Positions 22,701 through 33,300 of a stretch of 64,000 bases of DNA are shown here, piece by piece; the first letter of the stretch is position 1, and each line of letters starts with the position of its first letter. Where the stretch lies: positions 39,399,486-39,463,485 of the forward strand of contig CM037864.1 of assembly GCA_021292105.1 (NCBI GenBank), read 5' to 3'. The notes beneath the pieces were generated by a model, which was not told where the DNA came from, did no database searches, and saw nothing but the letters and a program-made list of their open reading frames with translations. This DNA comes from Anadara kagoshimensis. Its lineage: Eukaryota > Mollusca > Bivalvia > Arcoida > Arcidae. A program made the translations under genes and the position numbers.

Positions 22701-25700
22701 ATTACAAATATGAAATTAATTGATCCCCCCCCTATGGTCACTATACTAACAGGTTTTAGAGGAATTTAATACCTGTGTTGTACATTGCTAGGATCTTCAT
22801 CTTTTCCAGTAGTTTGATTAACCACTTTCATAGATAATCCAATTTTGTTGTCCTAAAACAAAGAAAAAAACTTATTCAAATAGCCTTAAAAAAAGAGTCA
22901 AATGTACAGTATAACCTGTGTATAAAGACCACCCAGGGGACTGGGCAAAAGTGGACTTAATAGACAGGTGGACTTTATATAGAGGGTCACTTATGAACGA
23001 GTTATTATGTATACTGTATGCATACTGTATATGCACTATTCACAAGAATTATTTCAAACAATATCTAGAAATTTTGTCCTAAAAATAAAGTACATGTAAC
23101 CTTAAATATTACACATTTCCACTACAAAATATGTATAATCACAGGGGGGGGGGGGGGGGGGGTGGGGTTAAAAACTAGCTGTGTTTGTTAGATATCACAA
23201 TTTGCATGAAAAATCAAATTTCCAAGTATATTACCGGTAAGTGAAAACATAGGACATCATCAGGCCATGGTGAGCATGACAAAAACATTAATCTTTTTTA
23301 TCAAACCGAAGAATAGCTGTAATTCTTTTAACTTAAAAACATCACATCACAGTAATCCCTGCATGTATATCAAGGATAAACCTCTTTAACTATTTTGAGT
23401 TGGGCCCAGTTAACTTAAAAAATAAGTTGTAATAGCCATAAATAGCTAAAATGTGTCAAATTTATGGGCCCAGACTTTTTAGGACCCATGGGCTACTGTG
23501 CACCTGCTAATCTTAATGCCTGTATATGTCAATAAAATTCAAGCAGGTGAGACAAAATTTAAACAGAAAGCTGCATCAGGTTACAAGATTATTACTAACA
23601 TTTGACAGAAAATCTTTTCACCTCAACTGATATGACTTTGCAGTATATTTTTTCACCAACACTTAACATTTCTGAGGGATCATCTACTCTGGCTCGAGAC
23701 ATCTGGGATTTGTGAACTAAACCTGAAAATAGAAATGAAAATAATTGTTAAAATGTTTTCTTTTGATTGTTTTTTCTGTTACTTTTGTTGTTCAAAATAG
23801 GGATATAATAAATATATAAATAGTATATAACAGATTTGAACCACAGACCATTGACCATCAAATACTCAGAAACCACAATATCTGTATGATTGATTGATAG
23901 CAAGATTGAGATTGCAAAAAGAACTAGAACTGTCTCTTGAGAGCCAAATACCCCAACCCCAAAATCTACAAGGTTTTAATATATTCTACGACCTTGACCT
24001 TTCCATATATATATATTCTTTTAGTTATTCCTGGTTTACTGATCTTAACGCAAATTAAAACTGACAACATGGATATTTGTGTGAATAATCATTCATTTTA
24101 CATGAGTACTATGAACATTACATATGCCCACCATTGAAAACTGTAAGACAAGTTAAGATCACAAAGTTCTCATAATGTGTAAAATAAATCCAAGTGGGAA
24201 AGGGGTAAAACTCAATTAAATATTTCAGCTGCATTGGGATTTTAAAATATGCAAACCTATACAGGTCATAACAAATACACACACCAAATTTCATTAAATT
24301 CCATTCAATACTGTTAGGGACACAATGTCCCCTTGTTGTAAGCCTAGTGTAAAAAGAGAATAACTCCATCATTGGAGTGGGAAAATGAACAAAATTTCAT
24401 TAAATTAAGAACAGTTCCAGGTTTTTAAAACCTCTGTTCCATAATAAAAACGCATACCAAATTTTGTTCATTTCCATCAAAACTGTAGAACTAGTTAAGG
24501 TCACAAAGTTCTAATATTGTGCAGTGGCAGTGTATAAGGGGGATAACTCCATGGAATAATCAAGCGGTGACACATTTCTATAATATACATATACAGAATA
24601 TTCAAGGAACATCATGATTTTGCAATAAGTACACCAAATAAACATAACAAATGCACATACCTAATTTCATTTAATCCATTTTATACTGTAGCACTAGTTA
24701 AGATCACAAAGTTGTGTAAACTAAATCTAATCGAGTGCACAGGGGATAACTCAATTATACATTCAAGCAGCAGCATGGTTTTATAATATTCACACCTTCC
24801 AGTCGTAACAATTCTAAACACCAATTCCTTCATGTCCTTTAAAACTGAAGGATTACCAGGTAGTTAAAGTCACATCACAGACATTCCGACAGGCAGCTCA
24901 AAGCAGACATAAATTTTTTACCTTGCTTTCGTAACCCTGGTATTTTGACAAATACTCCATATGGCTGTACTTTTGCAACCTGAAATTAAACAAAATTTGA
25001 CACATGTAAGATCCGAATGATTTACTGCCTTAGATTCTAAGAAGTGCTACAAGTTAATTAACTGGATTTGTTTAAGGACTTTTTGGTAATAAAAGTTGTT
25101 AAATGATAATACTAGTATTATGAAGCAGACCTGAGCTTAAGTCATGACATAGTAGTATGTAATATAATTAATACAGGGTATAACAAAACAATTTAATAAT
25201 CCCAGATTTATATTATTATTATCATTATTATTAAATTTTTTGAATGCCTATGCCATGCTACTTTTCCTAATACTGAGTAAATAAATAAATGTATGTTATA
25301 AAGTTGAACCCTTTTGGTGTTCCTAGCTAGACACGAGATGCTTACCATTCCAGATCACCCAGCCTCACTTCCCTGGTGGAAATTCACATGTTTACCCTAA
25401 TCGCCAGTTTTCAAAGCATTATTTTACTTTGGTTTTGGGAATATAGACTCACAGGTACTGTTTCTTTTTTTTAAATCGGGGTCAATAGTTAGCACATACT
25501 ATACAGTATTAGCACGTACTTTAGGGTTGAGTGAAGGCTAACTATTGTCTCCAATTATTTGCATTGTTTGTCTTCAATTTTAAGAGTGATGTCCAAACGT
25601 TTGCAAAACCAAAACTGGATGACGACCAAGAGCACCTGTCACTTCATTTAAACGTTTAAAGAAATTATGTACCTCCCCGTTAAATATGCTGAACAACTCT

Positions 25701-25783
25701 GGCACATCTTCATCATAACTTGAGGATTTTTGTCTTTTGTGTGCAAATGTGTTGTCTTTTTCTTCATACTGTCTCTTCAACAT
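19779..25783 (-). CDS. ZCCHC17: ZCCHC17 / nucleolar protein pNO40 (S1 domain, zinc knuckle)
   Basis: RNA-binding protein of nucleolus and ribosomal large subunit in vertebrates. Eight coding exons, reverse strand: 25783-25673, 24979-24922, 23722-23622, 22852-22773, 22155-22055, 21736-21597, 20389-20264, 19841-19779; all GT-AG, frame continuous, 259 residues (human about 241). Residues ~28-110 are an S1 RNA-binding domain (LFSIFNGEV, QPYGVFVKIPGLRKQGLVHK, IGLSMKVVNQTTGKDEDP). A CCHC zinc knuckle follows around residues 145-160: C-x2-C-x4-H-x4-C in CRKCGGHGHFAQDC, split by an intron after GGHG. The C-terminus is a Lys/His/Ser-rich basic tail with an SSSSESEEE acidic patch. Start chosen at the ATG before LKRQYEEKDN; it is the only ATG in that exon upstream of the S1 domain. 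Convergent with APH1. Confidence 0.93.
20755..20965 (+). repeat. CTCTTGAGAG-type repeat, body fragment
   Basis: It has the family words AACACCATTGGACCATGGAC, CCTTGTGACCTTCACTTTCA, ATATGACTTTAATTCAAAAT and CCTTGGACCATGGAGATCAT without the usual 5' end. Intron 6 of ZCCHC17. Confidence 0.45.
21113..21455 (-). repeat. tRNA-headed SINE, ZCCHC17 intron 6
   Basis: The reverse strand starts at TGTAGCTCAGTTGGCTGAGC (A-box) with GTCGTTGGTTCAAACCCTG (B-box). The body matches 7,840-8,165 down to the tail AAACACCATTACTCAACTCG. Confidence 0.8.
22905..23010. repeat. TATAAAGACCACC-type dispersed repeat
   Basis: CCTGTGTATAAAGACCACCC and GACAGGTGGACTTTATATAG match the words at 54,080-54,370. Intron 3 of ZCCHC17. 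A G-run of about 18 follows at 23,143-23,161. Confidence 0.45.
23375..23515. repeat. Short dispersed repeat with GGGCCCAG ends (copy 1)
   Basis: Shares TTAACTATTTTGAGTTGGGC, AAGTTGTAATAGCCATAAAT and CCCATGGGCTACTGTGCACC with 37,620-37,775. The GGGCCCAG/CTGGGCCC words at the two ends suggest a miniature inverted-repeat element. Confidence 0.5.
23926..24900 (+). repeat. CTCTTGAGAG-type repeat, long copy with internal ~270-bp repetition
   Basis: It opens CTAGAACTGTCTCTTGAGAG. The body repeats, at about 24,135, 24,480 and 24,690, the string (C)TAGTTAAG-TCACAAAGTT followed by a ...GGGGATAACTC block. Each is preceded by AACAAAT-CACAT-CC-AATTTCATT. This indicates a diverged internal tandem repeat. 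Intron 2 of ZCCHC17. Confidence 0.55.
25325..25445 (+). repeat. Retroelement 3' tail fragment, ZCCHC17 intron 1
   Basis: Contains CTAGCTAGACACGAGATGCT, CCTCACTTCCCTGGTGGAAA and TTCACATGTTTACCC, the same tail blocks as 56,330-56,460. Confidence 0.55.
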
Positions 25784-25879
25784 GCTGAGCTTTCACTTTC
25801 AAACTACTTCCAACAAATTTACCCACAAACACTAAAGAGTTGATCTAAGGGTAGATAATCCATTCCAAACCTACCTCAT

Positions 25880-26985
25880 ACAAAAATGCCCTGTCCCTAG
25901 TTTATCTACAACTAGAGATCTTAGCGCATTACCTGTGAACCCATACTGATCTGCATGACCCTAACTTCTATATATACATGCACTGCTCTGTCAATGCTTA
26001 TCTGCAATGATCCAAAGCTGATGTTAACGTTACCAAGCCCTCTGCTACATTAGTGCATACTGCTCAACCCAACCATGCTTATCTGCTTATTTCTCTGGTC
26101 CAAAGCTAATATTACAAATACTCCCTGTCCCTGCTTATCTTGTCCAAAGCCTGTGATACACATGAACCAAGCCTCTGTGCACTGCCCCTGCTTATCTCTC
26201 TGACCAAAAGCTGATATGTTACCAAACCTCCCATCACATGCTTTGTCACTTTTTATATGCTGAATTTCTTCAAAACCTGATGTTACCAAGCATCACTTCA
26301 ATATTCTGCTCTTCCCTGATTAACTTGAGTTTATCTGACCAAAAGCTTATTTTACCATGCTTCTCTGTGACAAACTGCTTTGTCTCTGCTTATCTGCTGA
26401 ATTTGTTCTCTGGCCCAAAGCTAAGTAACTAAGCCTCTCTGCCACACACTGCTCTGTCCCTGCTTATCTGCTGATTTTTTCAGGCCTTCCAAGCTGATGT
26501 TGCCAAGTCCCTCTGCTACATACTGCTCTGCCCTGCCCTTGCTTATCTGCTGAATATATTTGATAAAAAAACAAAGCCTCTCTGCTTCATGCTGCTCTTT
26601 CTTGCATAGCTGCTATTTTTCTCTGGTTTAAAGCTTATTAAAACAAGCCTCCCTGCCACATACTGCTCTTTCCTGCCAATCTGTTGATTTTCTCTGGTCT
26701 AAAGCTTATGTTAACAAACCTCTCTGTCACAGGCTGCTCTTTCTTGCTTAACTGCTGAATTCATCTGGTCCAAAGCTAATGTTACCTACCAAGCCTCTCT
26801 GTCACATGCTGCTCTTTTCTGCTTAACTGCTGAATATATCTGGTCCAAAGCTAATGTTACCTACCAAGCCTCTCTGTCACATGCTGCTCTTTTCTGCTTA
26901 ACTGCTGAATTCATCTGGTCCAAAGCTAATGTTACCTACCAAGTCTCTCTGCCACATGCTGATCTTTCCTGCTTATCTGATGAAG
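25880..26985. repeat. Satellite: ~14 tandem units of about 68-75 bp
   Basis: Units of the form CCAAAGCTAATGTTACC-AAGCCTCTCTGCCACATGCTG, then CTCTTTCCTGCTTATCTGCTGA, are repeated across 1.1 kb. Units near the right end (from about 26,770, 26,845 and 26,920) are nearly identical with a 75-bp period. Units to the left are progressively diverged. The array begins only ~100 bases upstream of the ZCCHC17 ATG, on its promoter side. Confidence 0.85.
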
Positions 26986-27054
26986 ATGTCCCTTTGAAGC
27001 TACTTAAGGAGTTTTATATTGCAATGTACAAGAATATCTGATGTTAAAAGAAGG

Positions 27055-27235
27055 GTCTTGGTAGTCCAGTGATCACAGTGCCTCTAGTGTGAAAAAGTTA
27101 GTAAATTCTCTTGCTGAAGGTCAGTGGTTTTCTCGGGCACTCAAGTTTCCTCCACCATCCCTGAACTGACTGCCTTGATACAAACAGATTGATCTTGACT
27201 GGGGCGAAAACACTATTATTCCACTCCACTCGTGA
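27055..27235 (+). repeat. Second SINE family copy
   Basis: GGGTCTTGGTAGTCCAGTGA head, GAAAAAGTTAGTAAATTCTC, GGTTTTCTCGGGCACTCAAG, TTTCCTCCACCATCCCTGAA, and the tail AAACACTATTATTCCACTCC. Confidence 0.7.
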
Positions 27236-29248
27236 TGTAACACAAATGAATAATAACACAATATATATTTATATCTCTGTTCTGGGCATTTATTATCATT
27301 TTGTATAGGTTGAGATAAGTTCCTTGTACAAATTCAATTTTTACAATTTTACATCTCATAATATATTATGTATGTATAATTAAATACATGTATAAATATT
27401 CAAAAACAACAATAAACAACAACACATGTAGGACAAATATCACATACTACTTGGTTCCAATCTCTACAAATAGACATGGCCTTTGGGAAATGGAAAAATG
27501 AATTTAATGCAGAATGGATGAAATGTGAAATGGAGAGGAAAGGGAGATAAACAAGTGAAAAATGGATAGAAAAGGGAGATAAATAGAACTGAGAAATGGA
27601 GAGGAGACAATGAGAGGAAAGTAAGATAATAAGCAACATCTATTTGTAGAGATTAACATCAATATTATTTACACTCAGTTCTACATTAATACATTTTGAA
27701 CCATTTCAAATCTTGCCTTTATAATGGCTAAATTCAACAATTAGCGACCGTTTTATTATCTGCATCTGAGAAATTGAATTTATTTTAATATTGAAGAAAA
27801 GTTGAAAATGCTGTTTCAGAAAAGGCATGAAAAATAATACATGTAATTAGACTAGGCCATCATTAATTGGACATATTTCACCAGTGTTTATAAAAAACGA
27901 AATATTACTAGAAACAGTTAAAAAGATATCAATAGAAAACTGGAGTGTAAATAAATGATGATCTAAGATTACAATTGTAATGTTAAGGTGGGAAGGTTAA
28001 CCCACAAAAACACAATTATGATATGACAAATAAGTTCTTTAAAACACCGGCTCATTAAAATACAGAGCAAAAATCAGCAATGAATTACTTCCGTTTTCTC
28101 ATGATCTTTGTTTAAGTTTAAGAATCTTTATGAACATCTTTGGCATTAATTTGCATGCATGTTGCAAAATATGTACATGTATTTCAACTTCAAGTTCAGC
28201 AAGAATCTTCCTTAGTACAACCAATTAGTTGATAAAAATTATATTGTGTGAAGTACATTTAGCTAATATTTTTGAGAATTAAAGAAATAGCACTGAAACT
28301 CATATACTGCATTAAAGTTTATTACCATCAATAAGGAGACATTTAATGATTTATCTATATACTGTGTAATTAAAGTTAAATAATTATGCATTTTGAATTT
28401 TGATTTTACTGATTAGCTTAGATGGAGATTTGAACTGCTGCCTGGGTATAAATTTGTACCTTCAGTTAATTACGTGTAATGGCGTTTTGAACTGCCTGGG
28501 TATAAATTTGCACCTAAAGGTCTGATATGCATAATGTAGCTACATTATTGGAGGATTTAACAATTAAATACCAACATATATAAAACAAATTCTTCAGACT
28601 TCAGATTTTCAATACAAACTTTTACATAAAAACAGCCCATATTAATGACAGTGGTAGTACTTGCAGTATTGGTTTGAAGGATGTGACCTTGAAGAAGATT
28701 GAATAAATGCAATCTTGAAATTTTGATTTTCCAAACTGACATGTACTTTGTATATACATTTGTAAAGTATATAACATACAACCCTTTTGATATTATCAAC
28801 ATATTTATAACACTTGACTACGCGAATATCTTATTGACAAATTTTGTTTTCAATGACATTGTTGTTTGTAATACAGAAATACTAGTACCAGTATCTCTGG
28901 ATTTTGCATATCCCTATGAACCATGTAACTTCTAAATATTTTGACCTAAAATTATCTCGTTTTAAAAATTCTATATATAAACAATTAATTTAAGAAACCA
29001 CCCTGTAATATATGTAACAGAAGCAAAATTTTACGTGAAAAACAAGCTATTAAAATCTGAAAATATTTTTTTTAAAAAAAGGAATTATGAATTCAATGTT
29101 TAAAGTGGGGCACTAAAAATCCTGTTACTTACAAGCTCAAATATAGCACTTGGTGTTAGAACTGGCTAAAAATGGGCTTTAATTAATAATACTTTATTGA
29201 TGCACTTACATGTGTATGTTATAATGTACCTAAAACATTTGATCTAAT
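27236..29248. other. Anonymous AT-rich intergenic DNA
   Basis: I find no gene. Noted only: a direct duplication at 28,432 and 28,488 (CTGCCTGGGTATAAATTTG), and a purine-rich GAGA/GGGAGATAAA stretch at 27,485-27,630. Confidence 0.5.
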
Positions 29249-29739
29249 GGGGTTCGCTGTTGTAGCACGTGATGCCCTCTAACGTTTGTGCGGAGCACTT
29301 ATTTCTTATAGATATGGAATCGCATAAGAAGACGATTTCCCGTAAATACGAAGCCATTCCGGGAATTTGTGACGTTGACGTTTTCCAAAACATTCCGCAT
29401 AAACGTTAAGAGTGAGTGAGTAACGTCGCCAGCTATAGGCGAAAGTGCAGAAATTTTGCCTGTGCGTTGCGCTTGTGGCATTATACAGCAGGGTTCTTTA
29501 TCGTGCCAAGCCCACCGTGACACAGGACCTCGTTTATTTTAAGTTCCCATCCGAAAGAACCGTGACTTTTATTTCATAACGCCGAATGCTTGGCGAAAGA
29601 ACTGTCACTACCCACTTTCAAGTCTTGGGTCAGACCGGCCGGGGATCGAACCCACGACCTCCCACATACGGAGCGAGCACTCTACCAACTGAGCACAAAC
29701 GTTAAGAGGTATTGATCACATGGTACAGCGGCGAACCCC
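29249..29739. mobile_element. Inverted-repeat element (MITE) split by a SINE
   Basis: The left arm begins GGGGTTCGCTGTTGTAGCAC. The right arm, reverse-complemented, begins GGGGTTCGCCGCTGTACCAT. The arms stay similar for ~55 bases (GTGAT, CCTCT-TAACGTTT-TGCGGA). Removing the SINE at 29,413-29,696 leaves a ~200-base element with no coding capacity. Confidence 0.75.
29413..29696 (-). mobile_element. SINE with perfect 12-bp target site duplication
   Basis: AAACGTTAAGAG is present on both sides (29,401-29,412 and 29,697-29,708). Between them the reverse strand reads a tRNA-like head (GTGCTCAGTTGGTAGAGTGC; GTGGGTTCGATCCCCG) and the same body as 7,840-8,165. The near-intact B-box and perfect duplication make this one of the youngest SINE copies here. 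Confidence 0.88.
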
Positions 29740-30385
29740 ATTTATTTTTTAGTATTACTTAGTGAAAAGTATATGGCAAGTGCATTTATACAGTTACACT
29801 TTTATCTTTTCATGTATTTTAGAGTTTAGACACACCAGTGTTATAAACACTTTGCCATCAGATAGTGAATAATCTATAATATTGCTTACTTAATCCATAT
29901 TGTTTTTCATATTCCATGACAGGACAGTGTGTAGTGTGTATACCTTATAAAGTCACAAATAAGTTTAAACAAGGTTTTTTTTCACAAAATATTTGTCATG
30001 TAAGACACCAACTTTTATATTATAAGAAGCGTAAAAAACAGACATATTTGCTTTTTTAACTCCACATTGATGGTAAAAATTAAGTGTGACCAGAAACAAT
30101 TAACAAACACCATTGCAGACACTGATGCTGACACATGTTAAACATATGTTTTTGCTTCCATTGCTTCATCAAATATGGCTGAACAGGATCATGTTATGGA
30201 TCTCGTTTTTTGCTATACAGGGTTTGTTTTGAATATTTAAAAAATTCAGTAACTGAAAATTTTCTTGTAAAAATATTTTATGAATTGTATAATGATTTGT
30301 ATTCTGTTACTAACATGGACATGTAAAACACATTTCATGCTTTAGCCAAGCTTTCTGAAACATGATCAAGATCCAAAATTTTCTG

Positions 30386-33300
30386 TCAGCAAAATGGCGA
30401 AGCAGTTGGATCCATTGTTTTAAAGAAGTCTTTCATTTCTACTTGTGGAGGTGGAGGTATGAATTCCGGAAGTTCCGGTATGGACAGTTTATCTATGATG
30501 GATGTGGCTGTTGTGGTTGATGTGGAAGATGAAACACTATTAGTTGTACTTGTCAAATTTGAATTTGAAGTAACTGAGCTATTCTGTGTAGTCCTTGGTT
30601 CTGACTTAATATTAGTATTTGGAGGAGGTCTATTATAACTATTGTATCCTGACACTGAACTATCCTGATTATCACTGTCCATACCTAAAGGAGAACTATA
30701 TTCCATGCTACCTTTCCTCTGTCCAGTATTTCGTTTTTGAACTGTTGAAGAAGAAGAATCACTCGAAGGTTTTATTTTACGTTTAAATCTAGGATCATTT
30801 CTATAATCTAATTTCTTTGGTTCTGAATTTGATTCAGCACTAGTCTTTTCAGTATCTGTGCTTGGCTGACTCAACTGCCGGTTCAAATTACTTTTATTAG
30901 TCACCTCTTCATTTTGAAGTTCAGAAACACGAGGATCTAATAATTTTGGTACATTTAATGTAGTAGGATCTGTTGCCAGTGGAGGAATATTTTTTACACG
31001 AGGATCTCCTAATGAATTCTGTCTATTCATTTGTCTAGGATCATTTGAATTAGAAATCTGTCTATTTAACTGCCTTGGGTCCAACTGAGACGGCCTTAAA
31101 TCTTGATTTCTATCTAATATCTCTCCCTGATTAACAACCCTTGGGTCTCCTCCCTCAAAGTTTGGAGAAAGTGAACCCTGCGCAGTCCGTCCTAATCTAG
31201 GATCGAAAGATTTAGACACATTTTCCTGACTTATTTGTCTTGCGAATCTTGGATCCATATTCCTTGATACAGGTCCTGTTTGATCACCTTGTCGAGCTAA
31301 ACGAGGATCAAGAGCTTTCACAGGTAAACTATGAACTCCTGAAGGTGGGTTAGTCTGAACACGTAATCTTGGGTCTATATTTTTATTAATATCACCAGGT
31401 TCTGAAGACATCCTTTGTACCCTAGGATCAAATGGTTTATTTCCATCAGAACTAATTTGTTGATCAGTCACAGAACGTTTTAAACGAGGATCAACAGGTC
31501 TTTCCTGTTTAACTACTACAGGTGGAGTTGTTGTTCGTGGATCTACCGGCCGTTCCATTTTCACTTCAACGTCTTTTCCTTTTAGTAACCTTGGATCTGA
31601 CTGAACAGGTTTCTGACTTTTCATACTTTCAAGTTTACTTAATTTTTTCTTGATCCTTGGATCATCCTTGAATTTTGGATCATTAAAATCTATATTTGTC
31701 GGTATTCCAAGTCCAATATCTACTGTTATAGGTCTTAGTTTATATGGAACATCTCCTAGTGTAGAGTTAATAATGGCAGTTTCTTGTTGAACAGGTTCTT
31801 TTTTCACTATACTTGCACTTCCTAATGTTCTTGGGTCACTCATACTTCCTAATCGTGGGTCCGCGACAGCACCGGAGCGAGGATCTGAAGCCCTCTGTCT
31901 TGGATCCCTTGGAAAAGAAGGGTTTTGTAAACTCTGAACTGGTGACCTAAATAAGAAAATAAATAAGCAATTTAGGCTTTGTGCAGCAATTTTAAATATT
32001 TGTTAAGTAAGAAAAATTTACAGGTAATTGAAAATTTGAAGAATTTTACAGTGATAATCAAATATTAAAATAGTCTGTCTTACAGAAATACAAAAGTCAT
32101 CTTGAAAAATCATATTAAGTCATTTCTCCATTATATTTACCTACATATTTTTCGTTTTCAGATGCAAGTTTACTATCTTACAAAACATGGATTATTCTAC
32201 AACTTTTGAACTTTTATGTGGTGAAAACATGGAATGTCCATTTCCGTGCCAATGAGCAACTGGTTTCTGTGTTGTTTAATTGCTGCACAATTTATGTGCA
32301 TTAGACGATTATAAAACCATCCTACAAGGTTTTTGAAATGTATAATTGCATGTATTCACCATACTGCAAATGAAATACAAACCAAACCACAAAAAAAAAT
32401 ACAAATAATCAACCTTTCATGACAAGATGTTTTTGTTGTAATTTCAGTAAAGACAATTGCTGTTATTTAGGATAAACTATAGAGTGATTACTGCTAATCC
32501 ATAATGACTGCTATCTCTGGATCTAGGGTCTGTGTCTGATCTAATGTCAACTTACCCTATAGTATTAGGGGTTGGAGCAGCACTAGAAGCTGGCTGTCCT
32601 CTGATTGCATTGATCATCTGCATGATATCTAAAGCTGAAGACGACTGCTGCTGTTGTTGGGAAGACAATGGAGGGGCTCCAGGTGTCTGAGGGCTTTGTG
32701 ATGCTGAAGTTGGTGTCTATAATATAAATCAAACAATCCATTTTATAGCAGAAACACTAGTTACATGTAAATGTAAACAAATAATAAATCATTTTAGCTA
32801 AAACCATCTTTACATGTACACACATGTGAAAACAGATTAACTGAAATAATAAAGTAATATTAATGGGAAACACAAGTCCCTACATTCTTCTGCAGAATTG
32901 TGATTACCTGTATTGAAATATGCTATTTTTCCCTTTCAAAGCATTCTTTAGTTTCTTTTTCTCCACCTATTTAACAGTTCTAATAGTACATGTAGGTTTG
33001 TACCACTTTGTAACACAGACTTTGGAAGATGGTAACATACTATTGCCAATGAAGAACCTGAACCATTTAGAGATACATTGTTCATTCTAGAAGGAGCCAA
33101 TGGGCCATTGACCCCCTTGTTTTGCCAAATAACAACATTGTAAAGCCTTAGTGGTCCATTTTTATAATAAATAAATGCAAAAATATTTATTTTATGGTTA
33201 TTAGAATTCTTTTAGGCTTTTGAAAAAGGCCCATCTGAAAAATCCTTAATTGAACACTGGAGATATACATGTATTTTACAGAGATGAGATGAGGGTTGAG

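Noticed and set aside
26050..26432. Open frames on both strands with GFGQ/DQRNKQ-like repetition
   Set aside because: They fall inside the ~70-bp satellite and break with each diverged unit.
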